From positions 1 to 13,229 of the forward strand of contig JAWOIE010000025.1 in assembly GCA_046484825.1 (NCBI GenBank): a stretch of DNA of 13,229 nucleotides, in the 5' to 3' direction. Both the position numbers and the translations under genes were made by a program. Positions 1-7,023 of this stretch are shown here, one piece after another. Below the pieces are notes generated by a model. That model made no database searches and had not been told where the DNA came from. It saw nothing but the letters and a program-made list of their open reading frames with translations. The DNA comes from CAJYAN01 sp046484825. GTDB taxonomy: Bacteria > Pseudomonadota > Gammaproteobacteria > UBA6429 > Thiohalophilaceae. Within the stretch, counting starts at the first letter, position 1. Each line of letters starts with the position of its first letter.

Positions 1-107
1 ACTATTGTCCCCATTATTGATATGCGTATTCGCTTTCATCTGGAACGCCCGTAGGACAGGCGTTCCAGATGAAAGCGAATACGCATATCAATAATGGGGA
101 CAATAGT
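1..107. repeat. Perfect inverted repeat (49-bp arms, 9-base loop) at the window edge, inside cheW
   Basis: Bases 1-49 are the exact reverse complement of bases 59-107, with bases 50-58 as loop. Bases 59-107 read on the minus strand as normal cheW coding sequence (the stretch coding GTIVPIIDMR and following residues). The left arm is therefore an inverted copy of cheW itself. The left arm ends exactly at base 1 of the window, as expected if a read or amplified molecule folded back and was joined at a contig end. A genuine genomic palindrome of this length is possible but less likely, because it would have to sit exactly at the edge and destroy an otherwise conserved cheW. Confidence 0.95.
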
Positions 108-308
108 GCCACGCAGATTAATCACCCCGCGCACATATTCCGGTGTATTCGGTATATGCGTTACGCTGTCCCAGCCCTTGATCTCCTGCACACGCAGAAT
201 ATCGACTCCATATTCTTCACCCGCCAACACGAATGTTAAGTATTGCTGACCTTCATTACCTGCTGACATCATATCCCCGACATCGAATGTTTGAATTGTA
301 TCTGCCAT
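36..308 (-). CDS. cheW: Chemotaxis coupling protein CheW, 3' part missing
   Basis: CheW is a cytosolic adaptor that links methyl-accepting chemoreceptors to the kinase CheA in signalling arrays. The 90-residue reading frame holds the N-terminal half of a CheW/SH3-like fold: YLTFVLAGEEYGVDILRVQEI at about 23-43, then IPNTPEYVRGVINLRGTIVPIIDMR at about 52-76, including the conserved Arg of the NLRG loop (R66). A full CheW is usually 150-180 residues, so about half is absent. Residues up to roughly 86 look native. The last residues and the stop are read out of the inverted-repeat arm and should not be trusted. The start ATG lies 9 bases after the cheA stop, with GGAG overlapping that stop as ribosome binding site, so the gene is translated with cheA. 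It is probably intact in the real genome and broken here by the edge. Confidence 0.93.
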   Translation of the reverse strand: MADTIQTFDVGDMMSAGNEGQQYLTFVLAGEEYGVDILRVQEIKGWDSVTHIPNTPEYVRGVINLRGTIVPIIDMRIRFHLERLSYGRSR

Positions 309-317
309 GCTTCGCTC

Positions 318-2378
318 CTAGGCGGCTTCGGTATTATCTTTTACAAGATATAAATCAGGTGCCGGCGGTTGAGTCTGATAGAGACCCACCATGCCCTTGA
401 CATCCAGAATCAGGGCAACCGTGCCATCACCCAGGATGGTGGCCCCGGAAACACCGTCGACTTTCTTGAAATTTGTTTCCAGACTTTTTATCACCACCTG
501 TTGCTGGCCAAACAGGTCATCGACAAACAAGGCCAGCTTCTCACCCTCGGCCTCGACCACCACTAGCAGGCCCGCGGTCAGATCGACATTATCCGGCCTG
601 ATACCAAACATGTGGTAGAGTCTGACAATGGGAATATATTCGTCACGCAGGCGATAGACCTCGCCCTTACCCGAGACGGTGTTGACCTTGTCCATTTTTA
701 CCTGCACGGACTCAATAATTGAGATCAGGGGAACGATGTAGGTCTCATCGCCCACCTTGACCAGCTGACCGTCGAGAATGGCCAGGGTCAACGGCAACCG
801 AATAGTAAAGGTACTGCCGACATCCGGAATAGATCGCACTTCGACCGTACCACCGAGAGAGCGAATATTTTTGCGCACCACGTCCATACCGACACCACGG
901 CCGGACACATCGCTGACTGTATCGGCAGTGGAAAAACCCGCGTGAAAGATCAGATCGTGTGCCTGTTCATCGGTAATGGTTTCCCCTGCCGCGAGCAAGC
1001 CACGCTCGATGGCCTTACTGACAATCTTGTCCTTGTTCAGGCCGGCGCCGTCGTCAATAATTTCAATGACAATATTCCCGCCCTGGTGAAAGGCATTGAG
1101 GTGCACCGTACCCTGTTCCGGCTTGCCCTTGGCTCTGCGCACGGCCGGTTGTTCGATGCCGTGGTCCAATGAGTTTCTGACCAGGTGTACCAAAGGGTCA
1201 CCGATCTTTTCCATGACAGTCTTGTCCAGCTCAGTCTGTTCACCGGACATTTTCAGTTGAATATTCTTGCCTAGCTTGCCGCTCAGATCATGCACCAGGC
1301 GTGGAAAGCGTTGAAAGGCAAAGCTGATGGGCAACATGCGTATACGCATGACACTTTCCTGAAGCTCCCGCGTATTACGCTCCAGTTGCCCGAGGCCATC
1401 GCGCAGCTTTTCGATACCGGCGGCATCAATGGCATCGGCCTCACCATACTGGCTTAGCATGGACTGGGTAATGACCAATTCACCGACCATATTAATGAGT
1501 TCGTCTACCTTATCGATGGAGACACGGATCGAGGTATCGCCACCGCCTGTTGGTTTGCGTGCTGACGGTTTTGCCTGTTCGGATGTTGTCGCGGCCGCTG
1601 CGCTACTGGCTGCTGGCTGGGCTTCAAGTGCAACAGAACCAGCCCGGGGTTTGCTGAACAGACCGGCAACCTGAGCAATACTCAACTCACATTCATCATC
1701 CACCCATTCAAAGACTTCTCGTATGGCATCTTCGCCCTTATCGGTATCCAGAGTCAGTTTCCAGCTCAGGTGCGCTTCTTCCGGGTCCAGCTCTTCCCAC
1801 TGAGGCAGTTGCGACAAATCGACGTCAGCCGACAGTTCGCCCAGGGTGCTCAATTCACGAAACATACGTACCGGGTCATTACCGGTGCGCAACATGTCCA
1901 GGTGGGGTTTAAATTCGATGGACCAGAGCTGAAAGCTGCTTTCGACAAACTCCTCGGCCTCCGGGCTCTGCGTACTTGCGGCACACGGCGCATCGCCGAG
2001 CAAGGCATCCAGCTGTGCCTTGGTGTCGACGACACGTTGGGCATCGACTTGGGCACCATCGCGCAATGCCGTCAGCATTTCCCGCAGGACATCGACGGAC
2101 GAGAGCAGAATATTGACCGCCTCCTGGGTGACCTGACGACGACCGTCGCGCATCTCATCCAGCAGGGTCTCCATGACGTGGGTAAAATCCGCCACGGCAT
2201 TCAGACCAAAGGTGCCACTGCCGCCCTTGATAGAATGGGCGGCACGAAATATCGTGTTGATTGTCTCACTATCCGCGGCCCCCACATCGAGGTTCAGCAG
2301 TTCGGCTTCCATAATCTCCAGACCTTCAAAACTTTCTTCGTAGAAGGTGGCGAGAAATTGTGAGACATCAATGCTCAT
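318..2378 (-). CDS. cheA: Chemotaxis histidine kinase CheA
   Basis: CheA autophosphorylates under receptor control and passes phosphate to CheY. The 686-residue protein has the usual order. P1 (Hpt) is at about 1-125 with the phosphorylatable His48 in AAHSIKGGSGTFG. A second domain at about 150-238 (WSIEFKPHLDMLRTGNDP..., ending EVFEWVDDEC) sits where the CheY-binding P2 is expected. An Ala/Ser/Pro-rich linker covers about 240-280. P3 dimerisation starts at about 282 (SIRVSIDKVDELINMVGEL). The P4 ATPase has the N box HLVRNSLDHGIE (Asn402), G1 box DDGAG (442-446), and GFSTADTVSDVSGRGVGMD (481-499). The CheW-like P5 runs from about 535 to the end. All catalytic elements seem intact. It begins 20 bases after cheY, with AGGA in good ribosome-binding position, and is followed closely by cheW, so the genes form one transcription unit. 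Confidence 0.98.
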   Translation of the reverse strand: MSIDVSQFLATFYEESFEGLEIMEAELLNLDVGAADSETINTIFRAAHSIKGGSGTFGLNAVADFTHVMETLLDEMRDGRRQVTQEAVNILLSSVDVLREMLTALRDGAQVDAQRVVDTKAQLDALLGDAPCAASTQSPEAEEFVESSFQLWSIEFKPHLDMLRTGNDPVRMFRELSTLGELSADVDLSQLPQWEELDPEEAHLSWKLTLDTDKGEDAIREVFEWVDDECELSIAQVAGLFSKPRAGSVALEAQPAASSAAAATTSEQAKPSARKPTGGGDTSIRVSIDKVDELINMVGELVITQSMLSQYGEADAIDAAGIEKLRDGLGQLERNTRELQESVMRIRMLPISFAFQRFPRLVHDLSGKLGKNIQLKMSGEQTELDKTVMEKIGDPLVHLVRNSLDHGIEQPAVRRAKGKPEQGTVHLNAFHQGGNIVIEIIDDGAGLNKDKIVSKAIERGLLAAGETITDEQAHDLIFHAGFSTADTVSDVSGRGVGMDVVRKNIRSLGGTVEVRSIPDVGSTFTIRLPLTLAILDGQLVKVGDETYIVPLISIIESVQVKMDKVNTVSGKGEVYRLRDEYIPIVRLYHMFGIRPDNVDLTAGLLVVVEAEGEKLALFVDDLFGQQQVVIKSLETNFKKVDGVSGATILGDGTVALILDVKGMVGLYQTQPPAPDLYLVKDNTEAA

Positions 2379-2398
2379 GGTGACGTTCCTGACGAGTC

Positions 2399-2761
2399 CT
2401 AGCCAAGGACCTTGTTGATGGTTGCGAGCAACTGCTCCGGGTTAAACGGCTTGACGATCCAGCCCGTAGCCCCAGCGGCCTTGCCTTCCTGTTTTTTTTC
2501 TCCGGTGCTTTCAGTGGTCAACATCAGGATCGGAGTAAAACGATACCCCGCCAGAGCCCTGAGTTCCTTGATGAGGGTAATCCCGTCCATGACCGGCATG
2601 TTGACGTCGGACAGGACCAGACTGAATTTATTTGCCTTTGCCTTGTTGAGTGCATCCTGGCCATCACAGGCCTCGGTGACCTCATGACCCGCCGACTTCA
2701 GGGTAAACGCCACCATTTGCCGCATGGAAGCCGAATCGTCTACTGCAAGAATTGTCGCCAT
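2399..2761 (-). CDS. cheY: Chemotaxis response regulator CheY
   Basis: This is a 120-residue stand-alone receiver domain with no output domain, the size of CheY. All receiver landmarks are present: acidic pair Asp8-Asp9, phospho-acceptor Asp52 in LVLSDVNMPVMDG, the Thr82/Thr83 switch position in LMLTTES, and Lys104 in WIVKPF. Phosphorylated by CheA, CheY-P diffuses to the flagellar motor and biases its rotation through FliM/FliN. The sequence resembles the CheY proteins encoded directly upstream of cheA in clusters that also carry cheW. The start codon has only a weak ribosome-binding match (GGGA). The 85-bp spacer before it is unusually AT-rich and contains a short direct repeat. A gene-specific motor output versus phosphate-sink role cannot be decided from sequence. 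Confidence 0.96.
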   Translation of the reverse strand: MATILAVDDSASMRQMVAFTLKSAGHEVTEACDGQDALNKAKANKFSLVLSDVNMPVMDGITLIKELRALAGYRFTPILMLTTESTGEKKQEGKAAGATGWIVKPFNPEQLLATINKVLG

Positions 2762-2806
2762 ATTGATTTTCCCAGTGGTATATTTTTAATGGTCGGTACT
2801 TTATTT

Positions 2807-2830
2807 AATTTATTAATCTGAATTTATTAA
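2807..2830. repeat. 10-bp direct repeat in the AT-rich STAS-cheY spacer
   Basis: AATTTATTAA occurs at 2807-2816 and again at 2821-2830, separated by TCTG. The surrounding 85 bp (2762-2846) is strikingly AT-rich compared with the flanking genes. No convincing sigma-54, sigma-28 or hairpin-plus-T terminator was found here. The repeat may be a regulator site, a bent-DNA element or chance in low-complexity DNA. Confidence 0.6.
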
Positions 2831-2846
2831 ACCCGATTTATTTAGT

Positions 2847-3149
2847 CTAAGTGTCGAGCAACAGGGCCTTTTTCATGCCCACCAGTCCCGCCGCGCGTCG
2901 CAGGGCCTCGCTGGGTTCATGCCAGTGAATAGACCGCTGACGTTTGCTGACTTCCTGAATAAAACTGGCAAACATCTGCAAGGCCGCGGCGTCGATACGT
3001 TCAATGGCCGCCGCGTTCAGGCTGATCGCATCATCCTGTGCCAGCAGCAACGACAGTTGCTGGTACACTTCCCCAACTCGGGCGATATCTACTACCACTC
3101 CACACTCAAAACTGATTTCGCTCACATTCGCCGCCTTATTGCCCAACAT
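2847..3149 (-). CDS. STAS-domain protein linked to chemotaxis genes
   Basis: This small protein (100 residues) has the pattern of a STAS fold (SpoIIAA/MlaB-like): short beta strands, the strand-loop ISLNAAAIERIDAAALQMF at about 42-60, then amphipathic helices. In SpoIIAA-type anti-sigma antagonists the loop after the conserved Asp carries a Ser or Thr that is phosphorylated. Here Asp53 is followed by Ala-Ala-Ala, so the usual phosphosite is absent. The gene sits first in the STAS-cheY-cheA-cheW unit behind a sigma-28 promoter, which points to a role in chemotaxis arrays or motor control, but its function is not established. The ATG used here lacks a good ribosome binding site. A GTG at 3125 with AAGGCGG upstream is a plausible alternative start (92 residues). 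Confidence 0.85.
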   Translation of the reverse strand: MLGNKAANVSEISFECGVVVDIARVGEVYQQLSLLLAQDDAISLNAAAIERIDAAALQMFASFIQEVSKRQRSIHWHEPSEALRRAAGLVGMKKALLLDT

Positions 3150-3187
3150 CCGGGACTTTCGCTAATTCACCCTTCATATAAGGGGTT

Positions 3188-3214
3188 ACATCGGCTATTT
3201 CCCGGATAGCTTTA
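3188..3214 (-). promoter_or_regulatory. Sigma-28 (FliA) promoter for STAS-cheY-cheA-cheW
   Basis: On the minus strand the spacer reads TAAA (3214-3211), 15 bases, then GCCGATGT (3195-3188). The FliA consensus is TAAA-N15-GCCGATAA. The -35 element and spacing are exact and six of eight -10 bases match. It lies in the 109-bp gap after fliK and points at the STAS start about 40 bp downstream, in the position expected for a class IV flagellar/chemotaxis promoter. Confidence 0.82.
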
Positions 3215-3258
3215 ATCTTCCACGCGCCTCAGGGCACACAAAAAATGCGTCTATTTTC

Positions 3259-4431
3259 CTAGACATACATATCGACCAGGCCTTCCGACACCAGACGTTT
3301 CACGCCACGCTCCTCGGCCTCCGGCTGCGCGGCGCCACGCTCCAATCCGGTGGAGGCATGCCCCTCTTCACCACCCTCGGTATTGCCATTTTGCTGCTCG
3401 GCCAGGGACTGGTGCGAGACATTGACGTCGCCAAGGCTGAGACCATTCTCGGCAAACATTTCCCGCAGACGCGGGATGGCGGCTTCGAGCGCCTCACGAA
3501 CACTGCCATTGGGCGAGCTAAACTGAATTTGTGTGCCCTGTTCGGCATTGAGTCTGAGCTTGACTTCGAGCAGGCCCAGTTCAGGCGGATTCAGGCGGAT
3601 TTCGGCGCCCTGTAGATTCTGTTGTATCAGCCACTGAACGCGCTCACCGATACCCTGCGCCCACGCGGGGTTCTTGGGTGAACCCGTCATTTGTAATTGC
3701 ACCAGCTCCGGTAGGCGATCCAGACCCCGATCGGTCGCGGTGTGCATAGCGATATTGTGTTGCCCCGGACCACCTTCGGCTTCCGCGAGGGCCGCCAGGG
3801 CCTCCGCACCACCCGTCAGCAAGGCGCCTGGCTGCGCCGGATTGAGCTTCGCAGATGCCAGGGCCTCCGCGCCCTGAGTGCTGGCGGTCGCGGCAAAGAA
3901 CAGACTCTGCTCGTTCATGCCAGGCGTCTTTTGCCCCGGTACCTGCTCGGCCAGAAACATCATGTCCGGCATATCGGCAGACGCCAACGGCGCGAAGCGA
4001 TTCATGGCCCGGTTAAGCTGTACGCGCAGGTTTGGATCCACCTGTGCACTCAGGGTCTTGCCGTCGTCGGAGAGTTGATAAAGCTTCGGCCCGGCATCGT
4101 CAGAATTGTTGACAATCAGCATGCCGGACCACATCAGTTCCGGTGACAGCGGCAAGAGCTTGCCGTCGGCATCGGCCTGACTGAGATCCAGCGGCACTGG
4201 CGCGCCGTCCGCCGGCGTCATGGACAGCAGCGGTAACAGAGCTGAACCCGGTAATCCCGCCAGCGGATCTGCCACCAGATTTATGGGGGCCGTTTCCGGC
4301 TGAAAGTGACTGCTCAGCACATTGGCAAAGGCCTGGGAGGAGTCGCCAACGGCCGTATTAACCGGTAAGGCGGTGCTTTCACCACCGCCACCCGCCGGGC
4401 CTGGCACTAACAGGGGAAGACTCGTAGACAT
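3259..4431 (-). CDS. fliK: Flagellar hook-length control protein FliK
   Basis: FliK is secreted through the flagellar export gate, measures hook length, and triggers the switch of substrate specificity at FlhB. From ATG 4431 it has 390 residues. The first roughly 250 are low-conservation, rich in Ala, Pro, Gly and Leu, as usual for the ruler part. The C-terminal domain at about 255-345 carries the diagnostic core AEIRLNPPELGLLEV (LNPPELG at 280-286) and REALEAAIPRLREMFAENGL. A polar, Gln/Glu/Gly-rich tail follows. A longer frame opens with TTG at 4488, but that TTG is part of a sigma-54 promoter and has no ribosome binding site. The ATG has GGAG upstream, though 11 bases away. It is separated from fliJ by 117 bp and has its own promoter. 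Confidence 0.95.
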   Translation of the reverse strand: MSTSLPLLVPGPAGGGGESTALPVNTAVGDSSQAFANVLSSHFQPETAPINLVADPLAGLPGSALLPLLSMTPADGAPVPLDLSQADADGKLLPLSPELMWSGMLIVNNSDDAGPKLYQLSDDGKTLSAQVDPNLRVQLNRAMNRFAPLASADMPDMMFLAEQVPGQKTPGMNEQSLFFAATASTQGAEALASAKLNPAQPGALLTGGAEALAALAEAEGGPGQHNIAMHTATDRGLDRLPELVQLQMTGSPKNPAWAQGIGERVQWLIQQNLQGAEIRLNPPELGLLEVKLRLNAEQGTQIQFSSPNGSVREALEAAIPRLREMFAENGLSLGDVNVSHQSLAEQQNGNTEGGEEGHASTGLERGAAQPEAEERGVKRLVSEGLVDMYV

Positions 4432-4471
4432 TGTCGTAGTTGCTCCAGGTAATGTTTTCTGGAACTGAAAA

Positions 4472-4488
4472 TGCAATCTGTATGCCAA
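4472..4488 (-). promoter_or_regulatory. Sigma-54 promoter upstream of fliK
   Basis: The minus strand reads TTGGCATACAGATTGCA from 4488 to 4472. The invariant GG (4486-4485) and GC (4474-4473) are separated by exactly 10 bases, and the match to the TTGGCAC-N5-TTGCA consensus is close. The expected transcription start is near 4461, giving a leader of about 30 bases before the fliK ATG. It would allow fliK, and by read-through the chemotaxis genes, to be transcribed independently of fliEFGHIJ under FleQ or FleR. Confidence 0.87.
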
Positions 4489-4548
4489 GTAAAACTAAAT
4501 GGCGTGCGCGAAACTGAGTAGGGCGGCCGTAATAGCTGCACGAGGGGG

Positions 4549-4998
4549 TTAACGTGAAGGGGAAGGCTCGCGCCGGCGCAGGGCCTGCTCATCGGCATTG
4601 CGTTGTTCCTGACGACGCTCGCTGTGCTGTTCCTGCGTCTTGATACGCTTGACGGCCGATGCCAGCACTTCACTGTGCGTATGCTGCTGATGCCAGTCAG
4701 TACGACGCGCATCGCGCTGTTCCTGGGCCTGCAGGATTTGCTGCTTTTGCTGTTCAATGGCGGCGTTTAACTGATTCAGGAACGACTGATACGATTGCAA
4801 CTGGCGACCATCCAGGCCGGCCTGACCATTGAGATGAAACTGTTGCGCGTACTCGTCTCGGTAGGCCGTTAGTTCCCGTAAACGTTGTTCCTGCGCGCTC
4901 AGCTGTTGCTGAGCCTTGCCCAGGCGTTGCGCGGCCTGATCCTCGCTGTGGCGGGCAAGGCGCTGAATGGGCTGGAAGCGTTTGGAACGTTTATTCAT
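4549..4998 (-). CDS. fliJ: Flagellar export chaperone FliJ
   Basis: FliJ is a small coiled-coil stalk protein. It links the FliI ATPase ring to the export gate (FlhA) and acts as an escort for export chaperones. The 149-residue protein is almost wholly predicted helical and coiled-coil, very rich in Gln, Arg, Glu and Ala, and close to the family's usual length of about 147. It has the typical Arg/Lys-rich start (MNKRSKRFQPIQRLARHSED) and repeated QQ/EQR heptads. Sequence identity in this family is low, so the call rests on size, composition and position directly after fliI. It starts 8 bases after the fliI stop, with GAGG overlapping that stop. It closes the fliE-fliJ block before the fliK promoter. 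Confidence 0.93.
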   Translation of the reverse strand: MNKRSKRFQPIQRLARHSEDQAAQRLGKAQQQLSAQEQRLRELTAYRDEYAQQFHLNGQAGLDGRQLQSYQSFLNQLNAAIEQQKQQILQAQEQRDARRTDWHQQHTHSEVLASAVKRIKTQEQHSERRQEQRNADEQALRRREPSPSR

Positions 4999-5006
4999 GC
5001 ACTACC

Positions 5007-6416
5007 TCACAAGGGGATGGACTGCGATAGCGCCGGCGGCGCGTCCCGGTCCTGCGGATCGATCAGCGCCTCCAGCTCGGCGACACTCTTGTGCCAGGGC
5101 GTGGCCTCATTCATATCCTGACACAAAAATTCGTTCAACTGGGGATGCATCATAATGGCCTCGTCAATACGGCTATCGGCACCCCGAGTATAGGCGCCGA
5201 CGTTGATCAAGTCCTGGTTATGACGATACGTTGCATACAACTGTCTGAAGCGCTGCGTATTTTTACGCTGTTGTGGCTCGACAATTTCATTCATGGTGCG
5301 ACTGATCGAGGCCTCAACATCGATGGCCGGGTAGTGACCCGATTCCGCCAGTTCGCGCGACAGCACGATGTGACCGTCGAGGATCGCACGCGCCGCGTCG
5401 GCAATCGGGTCCTGCTGATCGTCGCCTTCGGTGAGTACGGTATAAAAGGCGGTGATGGAGCCACCGTTATCGCCATTACCCGCCCGTTCCACCAGCTGTG
5501 GCATGCGCGCAAACACCGAGGGCGGATAACCCTTGGTCGCCGGCGGCTCACCAATGGCGAGGGCAATCTCACGCTGCGCCTGGGCAAAACGGGTCAGGGA
5601 GTCCATGAGCAACAGCACCTGCTTGCCCTCATCACGAAAATACTCGGCAATGCTGGTGGCAAGATAGGCGCCGTGCAGACGCATGACCGGGGTATGGTCG
5701 GCCGGCACCGCCACCACGACCGAGCGTGACATGCCCTCCTCACCGAGAATGTTATCGATAAACTCCTTTACCTCACGGCCACGCTCACCAATGAGACCCA
5801 CCACAATGACATCGGCGGTCGTAAACTTGGTCATCATTCCCAGCAGTACACTCTTACCCACACCACTGCCGGCAAACAACCCCATACGCTGGCCACGGCC
5901 GACGCTGAAGAGTGCATTGATGGCACGCACCCCGACATCCAGCGGCTCACGAATGGGGCTGCGCTTGAGGGGGTTGATCGGTCGGCCGCTGAGCGGTACA
6001 CGGTCATGCACGCGCAACGGCCCCTTGCTATCCAGGGGTCGTCCCGCCCCGTCGAGGACGCGCCCCAGCAGGCCATCGCCGACCATGGCGGCATAGACGC
6101 GATCGGTAGGAATGACGCGGGCATTGGGACGCACGCCGCGCAGGTCACCGGTAGGCATCAGGAACAGGCGTTCATCGGCAAAGCCGACCACCTCTGCTTC
6201 TACGGGTTCACCTTCGACACTGTCGACCAGACAGCGTGTGCCAATGGCCGCCTGACAACCAATGGCCTCCAGGGTCAGGCCCACCATGCGCTTTAACTTG
6301 CCCTCGACAATGAGCTGTGGCACGTCATCCAGGCGACGTTCAATGATCTTGAGTTCATCCACCCAGCGTTGACTGTGTGACTGGCGAATATGCTGTTCAG
6401 GAGTCGACACGGTCAT
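5007..6416 (-). CDS. fliI: Flagellar type III export ATPase FliI
   Basis: FliI is the cytosolic hexameric ATPase of the flagellar type III export apparatus, related to the F1 beta subunit, and works with FliH and FliJ. From ATG 6416 it has 469 residues, near the family's 440-460. It shows the N-terminal barrel domain to about 115, Walker A AGSGVGKS (182-189), the GERGRE motif with the catalytic Glu (about 210-215), Walker B VLLLMD (267-272), and the family signature GEPPATKGYPPSVFARMPQLVERAGN (about 289-314). The frame is open for 21 further codons upstream to 6479, but these lie inside fliH and look non-native. The ATG at 6416 fits the family start and overlaps the fliH 3' end by 20 bases, suggesting translational coupling. 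Confidence 0.97.
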   Translation of the reverse strand: MTVSTPEQHIRQSHSQRWVDELKIIERRLDDVPQLIVEGKLKRMVGLTLEAIGCQAAIGTRCLVDSVEGEPVEAEVVGFADERLFLMPTGDLRGVRPNARVIPTDRVYAAMVGDGLLGRVLDGAGRPLDSKGPLRVHDRVPLSGRPINPLKRSPIREPLDVGVRAINALFSVGRGQRMGLFAGSGVGKSVLLGMMTKFTTADVIVVGLIGERGREVKEFIDNILGEEGMSRSVVVAVPADHTPVMRLHGAYLATSIAEYFRDEGKQVLLLMDSLTRFAQAQREIALAIGEPPATKGYPPSVFARMPQLVERAGNGDNGGSITAFYTVLTEGDDQQDPIADAARAILDGHIVLSRELAESGHYPAIDVEASISRTMNEIVEPQQRKNTQRFRQLYATYRHNQDLINVGAYTRGADSRIDEAIMMHPQLNEFLCQDMNEATPWHKSVAELEALIDPQDRDAPPALSQSIPL

Positions 6417-7023
6417 CTTCGCGCTCGCCGCCGAGGAAATTGGTAATAATCTGGTTGAGACGATTCTCCACCGTGGCATCTATTTTTGAATGCTCCGCCT
6501 CGATGCGACAACCACCGCGCGTCAACACCGGCTCTTCGATAATTTTCCAGCGTGACTCGGCCTCGTGGTCCAGGGAAAAGGCGCTCCGCACCAGTTCGGC
6601 ATCGTCGGGGTGCAGATAGAGATTGACCTGCTGGCTGGCCACCGGAATCGCCTTGGCGCATTCGCGCACCACCGCGATCACCTGCCCCGGGTCGGTGCGC
6701 AGTTCACGGCGAATCAATTGCCGCGCCACAATAATGGACAGGTCGGTAATTTGCTGGACTACCTGCTCATCCAGTTCATCGAGGGGTTGCGCCAGGACAT
6801 TGAGTATCGAATGCAGACGCGTAATCTGTTTGTCCACCTGGGCCTTACCCGTGGCCATACCGGCCTTTTGCCCCTGGGCAAAACCTTCATCATAGGCCTG
6901 CTGTTGAATGCTTTCGATCTCATCCGCCGTGGGCAGGCCGCGTTTTTGTCTGACCTCACCGACCTCGGGCAATTCAAAGGATGCGTATTCCTCCGTTGAA
7001 TCGCGTTGAATAATTTTAGACAA
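6397..7023 (-). CDS. fliH: Flagellar export apparatus negative regulator FliH
   Basis: FliH forms the peripheral stalk of the export ATPase, binding FliI and holding it at the C-ring. The 208-residue protein has a variable acidic N-terminus, a helical middle (DEIESIQQQAYDEGFAQGQKAGMATGK, about 35-61), and a C-terminal V/F-ATPase E/delta-like domain from about 85 (QQITDLSIIVARQLIRRELRTDPGQV, then VNLYLHPDDAELV and EPVLTRGGCRIEAEHSKIDATVENRL). The start is TTG. It overlaps the fliG end by 8 bases, and GGGAG lies 6 bases upstream, so the TTG is credible and no in-frame ATG is nearby. The tryptophans known near the N-terminus of enterobacterial FliH are not present. The 3' end overlaps fliI. Confidence 0.95.
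   Translation of the reverse strand: MSKIIQRDSTEEYASFELPEVGEVRQKRGLPTADEIESIQQQAYDEGFAQGQKAGMATGKAQVDKQITRLHSILNVLAQPLDELDEQVVQQITDLSIIVARQLIRRELRTDPGQVIAVVRECAKAIPVASQQVNLYLHPDDAELVRSAFSLDHEAESRWKIIEEPVLTRGGCRIEAEHSKIDATVENRLNQIITNFLGGEREDDRVDS

Noticed and set aside
1770..2363. 197-codon plus-strand open frame opposite cheA, and a similar 212-codon frame at 5091-5729 opposite fliI
   Set aside because: Both are antisense shadows of well-supported genes, with no recognisable domain or ribosome binding site.
2762..2800. CCGACCA with nearby TAAA tracts as a second sigma-28 promoter for cheY
   Set aside because: No TAAA is at the required 15-base spacing and the -10 match is poor. AT-rich DNA gives many such partial hits.
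3581..3600. Perfect 10-bp tandem repeat in fliK (TCAGGCGGAT twice)
   Set aside because: It encodes the conserved LNPPELG core in two different frames, so it arises from codon choice and does not look like a functional repeat.
6417..6479. Upstream extension of fliI by 21 codons
   Set aside because: It lies inside fliH coding sequence and does not resemble the FliI N-terminus. ATG 6416 fits the family better.
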